NCBI RefSeq assembly: GCF_016745425.1
Contig: NZ_JAERVK010000025.1
Location: 1 to 34,356 of the forward strand
Reading direction: 5' to 3'
DNA length: 34,356 nt
Source: Candidatus Methylomicrobium oryzae
GTDB taxonomy: Bacteria > Pseudomonadota > Gammaproteobacteria > Methylococcales > Methylomonadaceae
Part shown: positions 24,267-32,274 of the stretch, piece by piece
How the letters are laid out: each line of letters begins with the position of its first letter
How positions within the stretch are numbered: the first letter of the stretch is position 1
Program-made: the position numbers and the translations under genes
The notes under the pieces: model-generated
What the model was told of the DNA's origin: nothing
The model's database searches: none
The model's input: only the letters and a program-made list of their open reading frames with translations

Positions 24267-24691
24267 TCTGCCGGCTTCTGCAAGCAGCCCGCCGACTTCC
24301 CTTACAGAATTTTCAGGTATTCCAGCAACGCGGCTTTTTCCTCTTCCGACAGCTTCGTGCCGAACTCATGACCGCAGCGGCTGTTGCCGGATTTGGCGTG
24401 GCCGCCTTCGCAATCGGTCGTCTTCAGCACATAATCGAATTTGCTTTGCTCGACCGCCAGCCCGATTTTTTCAGGATCGTAGGCCGGGCCGATTTTGAAC
24501 TCGGCAGGGCGATTTTCGACCGGTTCCAGCAGTGCCGCCAGCGTCGGCACCGCGCCGTTGTGCAGGTAAGGCGCCGTTGCCCAGATGCCCTCCAGGACAC
24601 GCGATTCGTAGGCAATCGCCGGATTCGGAGCGGTGAATTTATCCTTGCAGCGGTAACCGTCGGTTGGAGCCTTGGCAGCCCTAGGCGTCGA
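24252..24691. repeat. Right copy of the 440-bp direct repeat
   Basis: Matches 19457-19896. It consists of the last 390 bases of the RoxA-like gene plus 50 bases of its 3' flank. It begins in the loop of the hairpin at 24236-24266 and ends within codon 499 or 500 of the gene. It is part of the intact gene and so is probably the parent copy. Confidence 0.92.
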
Positions 24692-26188
24692 ATGATACAT
24701 ACCTTTCAATACCGCGTTTTCCGGAGTGACCATGTCCCCTTGTTTTTTCCGCAGCTGGTCGGTAATTTCCTTAAGTTTGCCGTTCTTGACGTCGCCTGCC
24801 AGACGCTCGACCAGTCCGAGCTTGGTTTGCGCCTTCAATTCCAAATCGAACGCTTTCGGCGACGAGGTGTACTGTAGGAGCGTTCCCATACCGACCAGAC
24901 TCAAGACCTTGACCGCATTTTCGCCTTGTGCCTTCAGCGGCTGTTCGAGAAACGGAATCTTCGCCCCGGCCAATACGCCGGTATCGACGGTCAACGCAAA
25001 CAAGTCGAACTCTTTCGCGTCGGTGCCGACGTAACACAGCGGCGTCGCCCAGGTTTTATTTAAAGCGCGCGGAACGCCGTCGCGAATGCCGTGACAGGCC
25101 GCGCAGCCGCCGCTTTCGGTCTTGGTTTTACTTTCGTAAATCCGCTTGCCTTGAGCGGCCAGTTTTGCATCGACCGCCCACTTGCCCGCTTTCCAGGGCC
25201 ATTCCGGCGGGCCGATTTTCTTGACCAGATTCTCGACTGCTCTGAGCCCCTCGAAATTGGCCGAATTATGCGCCAGATAATCGTAGCCGAGAATCCGCCA
25301 GGGCGCTTTTTGAGGGTAGAAATCCGCAAACACGCCAAGAACTTCGCCGTAATTGCGCGATAACCCCAGTAACGCGTTGCCGTTGTCCGCAAAACCCGGC
25401 CATTGGGTCTTGTCCTGAATCGGGGCATTCCAGACAAACGGATAGCGCACCGGGGTGTCGGCCAGCCGGATATTCGAGCGGATGATATGATCCGGCGAAG
25501 TACCGATGTCCAGCCCGGTCAGCCGGTTCAGGATCATCGTGACCGCATCGAGGCGTGCCGGTCCCCAGGGCTTGTCTTTCGGCAGCGCGATACTCATGAT
25601 CGTGTGATAAGGCAGATACCAGGTCTCGACTTCCTGCCGTAGTTTCGATTTTTGGTCGGACGAGGGAATGCCGCCCAATACCGCCGCAGCGAAGTCATCA
25701 AAGGCCTTCTGATCATCCAATGTGTGCCCGACCGCGCTGTCCAGATCGGCCGCGAAACTTTGAAAGTCGGTGATCGCCGGTCCGCCGTCGATCCGGTAGG
25801 CTTGGCCGTCCACCTCGATTTCCCGGGTATGGCAGGCGGAACAGGTCATCCCGACCGCGCTGCCGTTGGTCGTGAAACCGACAGGCAACCCCTTGACCTT
25901 GCCGACGGGATTCGGCAAATACCCGTAGCGGGACAGGCTGTCCTCTAGAAACGGCTTGCCGTTCGGCTGTTTCAGCGCCTGGAACCACTGTAGCGGCATG
26001 ACTCTGGAGCCCTGATCCTGGGAATAATATTGCTGGCGCGCCGCCGCGGTCCACTGCTCGCCCTGCTCCGCATAAATCGGGCCCGGCGCGGCACCGGCCG
26101 GCTGTAGCCCGGGCAATAGGCAAGCCGCGGCCGTTAACGTAACGGAAGAAAGGTATTTCAACCTGAATAGCTGGTGTCGCATTGTCAT
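24302..26188 (-). CDS. RoxA-like di-haem c-type cytochrome (cytochrome c peroxidase-related)
   Basis: A 628-residue exported protein with a signal peptide (about 1-33, ending P-A-G-A-A). Two haem c sites are C-S-A-C-H (116-120) and C-A-A-C-H (362-366). The N-terminal Y-Y-S-Q-D-Q-G-S-R-V-M-P-L-Q-W (54-68) and R-Y-G-Y-L-P-N-P are typical of the RoxA-like group, which includes rubber oxygenase RoxA of Xanthomonas and many uncharacterised relatives called di-haem cytochrome c peroxidases. It acts in the periplasm or outside the cell; whether as oxygenase or peroxidase cannot be told. The start has GGGGAAA eight bases upstream. Its 3' 390 bases are duplicated at 19507-19896. Confidence 0.85.
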   Translation of the reverse strand: MTMRHQLFRLKYLSSVTLTAAACLLPGLQPAGAAPGPIYAEQGEQWTAAARQQYYSQDQGSRVMPLQWFQALKQPNGKPFLEDSLSRYGYLPNPVGKVKGLPVGFTTNGSAVGMTCSACHTREIEVDGQAYRIDGGPAITDFQSFAADLDSAVGHTLDDQKAFDDFAAAVLGGIPSSDQKSKLRQEVETWYLPYHTIMSIALPKDKPWGPARLDAVTMILNRLTGLDIGTSPDHIIRSNIRLADTPVRYPFVWNAPIQDKTQWPGFADNGNALLGLSRNYGEVLGVFADFYPQKAPWRILGYDYLAHNSANFEGLRAVENLVKKIGPPEWPWKAGKWAVDAKLAAQGKRIYESKTKTESGGCAACHGIRDGVPRALNKTWATPLCYVGTDAKEFDLFALTVDTGVLAGAKIPFLEQPLKAQGENAVKVLSLVGMGTLLQYTSSPKAFDLELKAQTKLGLVERLAGDVKNGKLKEITDQLRKKQGDMVTPENAVLKGMYHSTPRAAKAPTDGYRCKDKFTAPNPAIAYESRVLEGIWATAPYLHNGAVPTLAALLEPVENRPAEFKIGPAYDPEKIGLAVEQSKFDYVLKTTDCEGGHAKSGNSRCGHEFGTKLSEEEKAALLEYLKIL

Positions 26189-26599
26189 GGCAATTTCCCC
26201 TGTTGATCAATGGGTTGTTATTGTTTTAGCGGACGAGGAAGCGATTCCAAAACACTTCCTCATGAGGTATTTACCGGCCGAAACCGGTTCGTTGAAAACG
26301 CTCAGCATTATACGTCAGCTCGCGCTCGAGGTAGGAACTTTATCTAGTAAACGGCATAAGGTAATTAAACGTTAAGCCTAAAGTACAGAATAGGTCAGAG
26401 TTCGGCAACTGATTCCGTTTACAGTTGATGATTACCTTGAGTGGAACCAGGAGGGATTATTTTTGCGCGAATGTTCGGCATCGTTCCCGCACAACAGAGG
26501 AAGGAGATAGCGGTGTGTTCGGCTCGGAAACAACGACAGCGCCAAGCAAGCGCTGCCGCCGCTCTCCGAACCTATAAATGAACAAATTATTTCAAGGTA
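26189..26599. other. Intergenic region between the RoxA-like and SulP genes
   Basis: About 410 bases. On the minus strand it would hold the RoxA-like promoter and the 3' end of the SulP transcript. The hairpin at 26531-26561 is the only clear structure. No gene is seen. Confidence 0.4.
26531..26561 (-). terminator. Hairpin downstream of the SulP gene
   Basis: A stem of 12 positions (26531-26542 with 26550-26561) around a 7-base loop, 39 bases after the SulP stop. Several positions pair only in the minus-strand RNA as G-U, which suggests it works on that strand. No U-run follows, so a rho-independent terminator is not certain; it could be a 3'-end stabilising structure. Confidence 0.4.
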
Positions 26600-28249
26600 T
26601 TATTTTCTGTCGTCCGCGGTCATCAATCTCGCTGCCAGCGCATGATCGGAAAAGCGCTCCAGCGCATGGCCGACTTCCCGGCAAACACCGCCCTGTGCCT
26701 CATAATCCCGGCAGAAATCGTGGATGAAATCCATTACGGTATGATCGATTAGATAACCGTCCGTGAAATCAAAAATGACGGTCTTGCCTTTTTCCAAACC
26801 TTCCACTGCGTGTTTCAGCGGCAGATAGTTCGAAAACAGGGCCGAACCCAACAATTTGACGACGATTGAATCGGTCCCTGTCTGCCGGATGGTGAAATGG
26901 ATTTTGAACAGGTTTTTCAGCCATACCCCGCGCACAAGATGAATGACCAGTTTAGCTGCGATGCCGAGCATGACGCCGATCAGCAAATCGGTCGCCAGCA
27001 CGCCGATCATCGTAATCAAGAACAACCCCAACTGCTCGGCACCGATTGCCCAGACCTGGCTGAAGGTTTTAGGCGACGCAAGCTTGAAACCGGTGTAAAC
27101 CAGAAGCGCCGCCAGCGATGCCAGCGGAATGTTGTGGATCAGGTGCGGAAACAACGCGATGAACACCAACAAGATCAGGCCGTGGAAAAAATTGGCCCAC
27201 CCAGTCCTGGCACCGTACTGGATGTTGGACGAACTCCGCACGATCTCGGCGATCATCGGCAATCCGCCGATAAAACCGGCGACCGTATTGCCCAGGCCGA
27301 CCGCCGCCAGATCGCGGTCGAGATCGGATTTGCGCTTGTAAGGATCGAGTTTGTCGACCGCATTCGCGCTCAGCAGCGTTTCGAGGCTGCCGACCAGGCA
27401 GATGCTGAGCACTGCCCCCCAGAATTTCAACGTCAGCGCCTTAGAATAGTCGGCAAGCTGGAAAAAGGACGACCATTGGTCCGGAATATCGACCAGAAAC
27501 CGCGGCGCGATCACATGCGCATGGCCGGCTTGCAGTTCCGCGTCCGACAAAAAGGGATGCCAATGTTCATGCTGGACCCCAAAAATCTGACCAAGCCCCA
27601 TACCGGTCACCAGCACGACCAGCGGTGCGGGCACCGCTTTCAATTTCGGCTGCTTGAGCCTGGGCCAGAAGATCAAAATCGCCAGTCCGCTCAGACCGAT
27701 GAAGGCGATCACCGGATTGGGATTTAAGAGGCTGTGCGGAATCTGCGCGATCGTCGCAAAAATGCTCCCCGCCGCAGGACTGGCGCCCAGCATGACATGG
27801 CTCTGTTTGGCGATGATGATGATCCCGAGCCCCGCCAGCATCCCATGCACGACCGCAGGCGGAAAAAACGCACTGTACTGGCCGGCCTTGTACACGCCCA
27901 TCAGCACCTGCAGAGCGCCGGCCAGCATGATCGCGGCCAGCGTATAGCGGTAGCCGGCCAAGGGATCGCCGTCGCCCAGCGCTTGCGCCGCGCTGAGAAT
28001 CACCACGATCAAGCCGGCCGCCGGGCCGTTGATCGTCACATGGGACCCATTCACCCGCGACACCAGGAGCCCGCCGACAATGGCGGTGATAATGCCCGCC
28101 GACGGCGGGAAGCCGGAGGCGATCGCAATGCCAAGGCACAACGGCAAGGCAATCAAAAACACAAAAAAACCGGCGAGCAGGTCGCTGCGCCAGTTCGTCT
28201 TCAAGGCATCCAGGCCGGTTTCATTCGGCATTCCAGATTGCATATTCAT
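26600..28249 (-). CDS. SulP family inorganic anion transporter
   Basis: A 549-residue inner-membrane transporter of the SulP/SLC26 family. The membrane domain spans about 22-440, with about 12-14 segments. The conserved block is F-V-F-L-I-A-L-P-L-C-L-G-I-A-I-A-S-G near 30-47, with H-V-T-I-N-G-P-A-A-G-L near 70-80. The C-terminal STAS domain is about 450-545, with V-I-F-D-F-T-D-G-Y-L-I-D-H-T near 490-505. Likely substrates are bicarbonate or sulphate. No carbonic anhydrase or sulphate-assimilation gene is adjacent, so neither is favoured. The ATG at 28249 is chosen over a TTG at 28252; GAGG lies ten bases upstream. icd lies upstream on the same strand, 51 bases away. Confidence 0.9.
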   Translation of the reverse strand: MNMQSGMPNETGLDALKTNWRSDLLAGFFVFLIALPLCLGIAIASGFPPSAGIITAIVGGLLVSRVNGSHVTINGPAAGLIVVILSAAQALGDGDPLAGYRYTLAAIMLAGALQVLMGVYKAGQYSAFFPPAVVHGMLAGLGIIIIAKQSHVMLGASPAAGSIFATIAQIPHSLLNPNPVIAFIGLSGLAILIFWPRLKQPKLKAVPAPLVVLVTGMGLGQIFGVQHEHWHPFLSDAELQAGHAHVIAPRFLVDIPDQWSSFFQLADYSKALTLKFWGAVLSICLVGSLETLLSANAVDKLDPYKRKSDLDRDLAAVGLGNTVAGFIGGLPMIAEIVRSSSNIQYGARTGWANFFHGLILLVFIALFPHLIHNIPLASLAALLVYTGFKLASPKTFSQVWAIGAEQLGLFLITMIGVLATDLLIGVMLGIAAKLVIHLVRGVWLKNLFKIHFTIRQTGTDSIVVKLLGSALFSNYLPLKHAVEGLEKGKTVIFDFTDGYLIDHTVMDFIHDFCRDYEAQGGVCREVGHALERFSDHALAARLMTADDRK

Positions 28250-28300
28250 CAATAAAAAACCTCATCATAGTAAAATGGACAGTCCCCAGAGGGATGGAGA

Positions 28301-29611
28301 TTACGTCTTGACGCCAAGTTGAGCGATCATCACATCCGCAAACTCGCTGCATTTGACCTCGGTCGCGCCTTCCATCAGCCGGGCAAAATCGTAGGTGACC
28401 TTTTTGCTCGCAATCGCGGCATCCATCGCGCGGATCACGGCGTCGGCCGCTTCGGTCCAGCCCAGATAACGCAGCATCATTTCGCCGGACAGGATCAGCG
28501 ACCCCGGATTGACCTTGTCCTGATTCGCATACTTCGGCGCGGTGCCGTGGGTCGCCTCGAACACCGCGGCGCCGTTCTGATAGTTGATATTGCCGCCCGG
28601 CGCGATGCCGATCCCGCCGACCTGTGCGGCCAGCGCATCGGAGAGGTAATCGCCGTTCAGATTCAGCGTGGCGATCACATCGAAGTCGTCCGGCCGCGTC
28701 AACACCTGCTGCAGGGTGATATCCGCGATCGCGTCCTTGATCAGCAGTCGACCCTCTGCCAAAGCGTCGGCCTGCTCCTTATTCGCGGCCGCTTCTCCGG
28801 CTGCAGCCTTGGTTTTTTCCCACTGCAGCCAGGTATAGGTCTGCTCGGGATATTCCCGCTCGGCCAGCGCATAGGCCCAGTTCCGGAATGCGCCTTCGGT
28901 AAACTTCATAATGTTGCCCTTGTGCACGATCGTGACGCTTTTGCGTTTATTCATCAGCGCATAATAGATCGCGGCGCGCACCAGACGCTCGGTGCCCTCC
29001 TGCGAAACCGGCTTGATGCCGATGCCCGAGGTGTCGGGAAAACGGATCTTCGCATAGTGCTTCGGAAAGTGCTCCTGCAGCAGAGCCAGAAAACGCCGGT
29101 TTTCCTCGCTGCCCTGCTCGAATTCGAGCCCCGCATAAATGTCTTCGGTATTTTCGCGGAAGATCACCATGTCGACCGACTCGGGCTTCTTGACCGGCGA
29201 CGGCACGCCCTTGAACCAGCGGACCGGGCGCAGACAAACATACAGATCGAGCAATTGCCGGAGCGCGACGTTCAGCGAACGGATGCCGCCGCCGACCGGC
29301 GTGGTCAGTGGTCCTTTGATCGAAACCAGATAGTCGCGGCAAGCCTCGACCGTCGCATCCGGCAGCCAGGTCCCGAACTGGCGAAAGGCTTTTTCACCAG
29401 CAAAGATTTCGAGCCAATGGATTTTGCGCCGGCCACCGTATGCATTCGCGACCGCCGCATCAAGCACGCGCACGGTCGCCCGCCAGATATCGGGGCCGGT
29501 GCCGTCGCCTTCGATGTAAGGGATGATCGGATTGTCCGGAACGGTCAGCATACCGTTCTGCATCGTAATCGGAGCGCCGCCGGGTGGCGGATTCAGCGTG
29601 GGACCTGTCAT
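28301..29611 (-). CDS. icd: NADP-dependent isocitrate dehydrogenase
   Basis: A 436-residue enzyme of the TCA cycle that converts isocitrate to 2-oxoglutarate with reduction of NADP. Seen are [11 protein letters not shown] near 33-43, the substrate loop [11 protein letters not shown] whose serine (about 112) is the one phosphorylated by AceK in E. coli, [10 protein letters not shown], and T-H-G-T-A-P-K-Y with the lysine and tyrosine that favour NADP. The frame has an earlier ATG at 29629, but AAGGAGG seven bases before the ATG at 29611 decides the start there. It is upstream of the SulP gene and divergent from thpR. Confidence 0.97.
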   Translation of the reverse strand: MTGPTLNPPPGGAPITMQNGMLTVPDNPIIPYIEGDGTGPDIWRATVRVLDAAVANAYGGRRKIHWLEIFAGEKAFRQFGTWLPDATVEACRDYLVSIKGPLTTPVGGGIRSLNVALRQLLDLYVCLRPVRWFKGVPSPVKKPESVDMVIFRENTEDIYAGLEFEQGSEENRRFLALLQEHFPKHYAKIRFPDTSGIGIKPVSQEGTERLVRAAIYYALMNKRKSVTIVHKGNIMKFTEGAFRNWAYALAEREYPEQTYTWLQWEKTKAAAGEAAANKEQADALAEGRLLIKDAIADITLQQVLTRPDDFDVIATLNLNGDYLSDALAAQVGGIGIAPGGNINYQNGAAVFEATHGTAPKYANQDKVNPGSLILSGEMMLRYLGWTEAADAVIRAMDAAIASKKVTYDFARLMEGATEVKCSEFADVMIAQLGVKT

Positions 29612-29879
29612 AAGGCGCCTCCTTTGCAATCGTGGGCTGACGGAACCGCCGCATCAAACTGGATCTGCGGCGCATTGGAATCGCTTTGGCGGCATCATAA
29701 CAAAAAGGGATTGGCTTTGTCTTAGTCGTTGAGCTATCTTCGTAACGGCTCCTTTCGGAGTCTCAACCAAGGCAACGGTTTCAGCTAGAAAGAGGGGCGG
29801 CGGAATAGAATCGTAATAAAAATTGTCGATATTCGGGATCGGATTTCACAACGTACGTACCGCTGGAACCAGATAGGAG

Positions 29880-30497
29880 ATGACGACATTGAAACGCTTG
29901 TTTTTTGCCCTCTGGCCCGCCCCTGAAATCCGCGCAAGATGCGCGGCGCTCTCCGCCGCGCTGAAAACTGCCGGCCGCCCGGTGCAAGCGGATAATCTGC
30001 ATGTGACGCTGGTTTTCATCGGCAGCGTCGACGAAACGGTCGAAGCGAAGCTCATTGAAGCGGCCGGAACGGTCGACTTCGCGAAAATTTCGATCCGTTT
30101 CGACTCCCTGGATTATTGGCGCAGGCCCCAAATCATTTGTCTGACCGGCAAACCCGAAGATACCGCAGCAGCCTCGCTGGTCGACGCCTTGAACCGTAGC
30201 GCCGCCGCGCTGCAGATACCCACGGAAGACCGGCCTTATCAGGCGCACGTGACGTTGCTCAGAAAAGCCAAAGCACTGCCTCCGCTGGCCTTCGAGCCGC
30301 TCGTTTGGCAATCCGACGCCTTCTGTCTGGTTGAATCCTGCTCGACACCGGAAGGCGTCGTCTACCGGGTATTGAAAACCTGGCGGACGCCACAAACACA
30401 AGAAAATACCGGAGCGGAAACCGAATCCCGCCCCGGATTAACAAATCCGGACGGCGGCATTATAATCGACGATAACGACCCCACTCACCGCCTCTAA
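29880..30497 (+). CDS. thpR: RNA 2',3'-cyclic phosphodiesterase ThpR (2H family)
   Basis: A 205-residue 2H-phosphoesterase with both H-x-T-x motifs: L-H-V-T-L-V near 40-45 and A-H-V-T-L-L near 122-127. R-L-F-F-A-L-W-P near the N-terminus is typical. The family hydrolyses RNA ends with 2',3'-cyclic phosphate and can join 2'-5' ends in vitro. After residue about 168 there is a hydrophilic tail that relatives usually lack. AGGAG abuts the ATG at 29880, which is too close; the in-frame TTG at 29889, nine bases away, would give MKRLFFALWP and may be the true start. It is first in a run with the tautomerase (6 bases on) and rpiA. Confidence 0.9.
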   Translation: MTTLKRLFFALWPAPEIRARCAALSAALKTAGRPVQADNLHVTLVFIGSVDETVEAKLIEAAGTVDFAKISIRFDSLDYWRRPQIICLTGKPEDTAAASLVDALNRSAAALQIPTEDRPYQAHVTLLRKAKALPPLAFEPLVWQSDAFCLVESCSTPEGVVYRVLKTWRTPQTQENTGAETESRPGLTNPDGGIIIDDNDPTHRL

Positions 30498-30503
30498 AAC
30501 GCC

Positions 30504-30851
30504 ATGCCCTATCTGAAACTGAACACGAATCTTTCCGTCGACAACGCAAAATCCCCCCAACTGCTGAGCCAATTGTCGCAGCTGGTCGCCGCCGAAACCG
30601 GCAAGCCCGAACGCTATGTCCTGGTCGAACTGAACACCGACAAATGGATGGTTTTCGCGGGCAGCAACGCCCCCTTGGCCTATCTCGAATGCAAAAGCAT
30701 CGGCCTTTCGGCCCGCCAGGCGAAATCGCTGTCCGCTGCCCTGAGCCGGCAGCTCGAAACGGACCTGGCGATTCCTGCGGACCGGATCTATATCGAGTTC
30801 AGCAATTGTCCCGCCGAATTCTGGGGCTGGAATGGTTCGACGTTCGGCTGA
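30504..30851 (+). CDS. MIF-like tautomerase family protein
   Basis: A 115-residue protein of the macrophage migration inhibitory factor/tautomerase superfamily. The N-terminal M-P-Y-L-K-L-N-T-N gives the catalytic proline after loss of methionine, and Y-V-L-V-E-L-N near 38-44, P-L-A-Y-L near 57-61 and D-R-I-Y-I-E-F near 93-99 follow the family pattern. Such bacterial proteins tautomerise phenylpyruvate or related keto acids in vitro; the cellular role is unclear. The CxxC of animal MIF is absent. It begins 6 bases after thpR and ends 27 bases before rpiA, so the three probably form an operon. Confidence 0.85.
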   Translation: MPYLKLNTNLSVDNAKSPQLLSQLSQLVAAETGKPERYVLVELNTDKWMVFAGSNAPLAYLECKSIGLSARQAKSLSAALSRQLETDLAIPADRIYIEFSNCPAEFWGWNGSTFG

Positions 30852-30878
30852 CGGGAAATATCTTCACCGGAGAACATC

Positions 30879-31553
30879 ATGAACGACAAAGAATTGGTCG
30901 CGCAGTATGCGGCGCAGAAAATCGAAGACGGCATGATCGTCGGCCTCGGCACCGGGTCGACCGCGAATTGCTTCATTGAGGCACTCGCCCGGCGGCATCA
31001 GGAAGGCTTGAAGATCAAGACGATCGCCAGCTCCGTGGTCAGCGCGGTCAAGGCGCGCGAAGTCGGACTGCCGCAGATTGGGATCGAACAGTTGCCCGGC
31101 CTCGACGTGTATGTCGACGGCGCCGACGAAGTTGCGCCGGACATGACCTTATTGAAAGGCCGAGGTTACGATCTGGTCCGCGAGAAACTCCTAGCCGGCG
31201 CGAGCCGGGAATTCTGGGTGCTGATCGATCCCGGCAAGCGAGTCGGCCGGATCGGCGAACGCTACCCGATCCCGGTCGAAGTGATTCCGTTCGCCTGGCG
31301 GCTGGTCCGGGAAAGCCTCGCCGCGATCGGCGGCAAAGCCGAACTGCGGCAAACGCCGAACAAGGACGGCCTGGTGGTGACGTCGCACGGCAGCCTGGTT
31401 CTGGATACGGTTTTTCCGGAAGAGTTCGACAGCCGCAAGCTGGATGCGGTACTGAACGGGATTCCGGGAGTCATCGAACACGGAATTTTCAGCCGTCTGG
31501 CCAGCGCGGTGTTTTGCGCCCATGATGGGCAGGTAGAAGAGCAATTGGCTTGA
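30879..31553 (+). CDS. rpiA: Ribose-5-phosphate isomerase A
   Basis: A 224-residue RpiA of normal length. The phosphate loop G-L-G-T-G-S-T-A is at 22-29, the base-like Asp is in V-Y-V-D-G-A-D-E-V near 77-85 (D81 and D84 positions in E. coli numbering), and the catalytic Glu is in R-G-Y-D-L-V-R-E-K-L. It interconverts ribose 5-phosphate and ribulose 5-phosphate. In a methylotroph this also feeds the ribulose monophosphate cycle for formaldehyde fixation, which is inference from the suspected lineage. GGAG lies nine bases upstream of the ATG. It is third in the run thpR-tautomerase-rpiA and is followed by an 11-bp perfect hairpin. Confidence 0.96.
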   Translation: MNDKELVAQYAAQKIEDGMIVGLGTGSTANCFIEALARRHQEGLKIKTIASSVVSAVKAREVGLPQIGIEQLPGLDVYVDGADEVAPDMTLLKGRGYDLVREKLLAGASREFWVLIDPGKRVGRIGERYPIPVEVIPFAWRLVRESLAAIGGKAELRQTPNKDGLVVTSHGSLVLDTVFPEEFDSRKLDAVLNGIPGVIEHGIFSRLASAVFCAHDGQVEEQLA

Positions 31554-31565
31554 ATAAGGCGATAG

Positions 31566-31591
31566 CGTTCCCACGCAAGCGCGTGGGAACG
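31566..31591. terminator. Perfect 11-bp hairpin between convergent rpiA and the PepSY-like gene
   Basis: CGTTCCCACGC, loop AAGC, GCGTGGGAACG. It lies 12 bases after rpiA and 11 bases after the PepSY-like stop on the other strand. It can serve as a bidirectional terminator-like structure. The sequence resembles a short palindrome that I recall as common between genes of several gammaproteobacteria, so it may equally be a REP-type repeat. There is no U-run on either side. Confidence 0.6.
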
Positions 31592-31602
31592 AAGTGCGTC
31601 GA

Positions 31603-32070
31603 TCAGAAACGTTCTTTTTCGGTGATTTTGCCGGCGCCGTCAACCGAGACCGACCACCGGGTACCGGAAACGTCGAGGGTAAAATCGAATTCCTCTCCCG
31701 CCCCGTTCGGATTCGCAACCTGAATCGCTTCCTTGATTTCGTGGTTCGGGAATTCGGCCTTCAGATTCTCCAGGGTTCCGGGCGGCAACAAGCCGGAAGG
31801 ATCGATGACCGGCGCGCTGACGAAGAAGTGGCCGTTCTTGCGATAATATTCGATCAGCGATTCTTCTCCATCCTTGAAATGGATTTGATACAGTTCCTGC
31901 TTGAAATGGTTTTTGGGCAGCGCGCTGATGTCCGCCGCATTCGGATGCTTTTTATACAATTGATCGACGACCGGCGCCGGCAAACCGTCTTTGCCTAACA
32001 CCTCCGCATGAACCGGAAACGCCGCGAACGCCGTCGCGGCCAGCAATGAACCCAGGAAAAATTGACGCAT
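31603..32070 (-). CDS. Exported PepSY-like (DUF2874) protein
   Basis: A 155-residue protein with a clear signal peptide (cleavage after P-V-H-A, residue 22). Two similar halves follow (about 24-88 and 92-155), each with an L-P-x-x-V or L-P-P-G-T start, then a helix and strands such as Y-Q-I-H-F-K-D-G-E-E and F-D-F-T-L-D-V. This is the PepSY-like (DUF2874) tandem, found in periplasmic proteins of unknown function. It is divergent from the metal ATPase gene, with 204 bases between the start codons. Regulation or chaperoning of metal proteins is possible, but there is no direct evidence. Confidence 0.82.
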   Translation of the reverse strand: MRQFFLGSLLAATAFAAFPVHAEVLGKDGLPAPVVDQLYKKHPNAADISALPKNHFKQELYQIHFKDGEESLIEYYRKNGHFFVSAPVIDPSGLLPPGTLENLKAEFPNHEIKEAIQVANPNGAGEEFDFTLDVSGTRWSVSVDGAGKITEKERF

Positions 32071-32274
32071 GATACTCTACCTAATTATGAATTTATTGTA
32101 ATTATCGATTTGTTGCGGCATAGGAAAAAGCAGACCACAATACCGCAGGTTTATCGTTTATAAAAAACGGCCGAAATTATAACCAATATTCGCCGGTTAT
32201 CGGATAAGCAATATCATCAAGACGCCCGCCCACGGCTATTCACTCGTTCTTAAGGACAGATTTTCGAAATCCCG

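Noticed and set aside
24176-24877. A 233-codon plus-strand frame crossing the right repeat
   Set aside because: It is the reverse of the conserved RoxA-like C-terminus; the same shadow recurs in the left copy simply because the DNA is duplicated.
28319-29725. A 468-codon open frame on the plus strand opposite icd
   Set aside because: It is a shadow of the high-GC icd gene. Its translation has no recognisable domain, whereas the minus strand encodes a textbook isocitrate dehydrogenase with a strong ribosome site.
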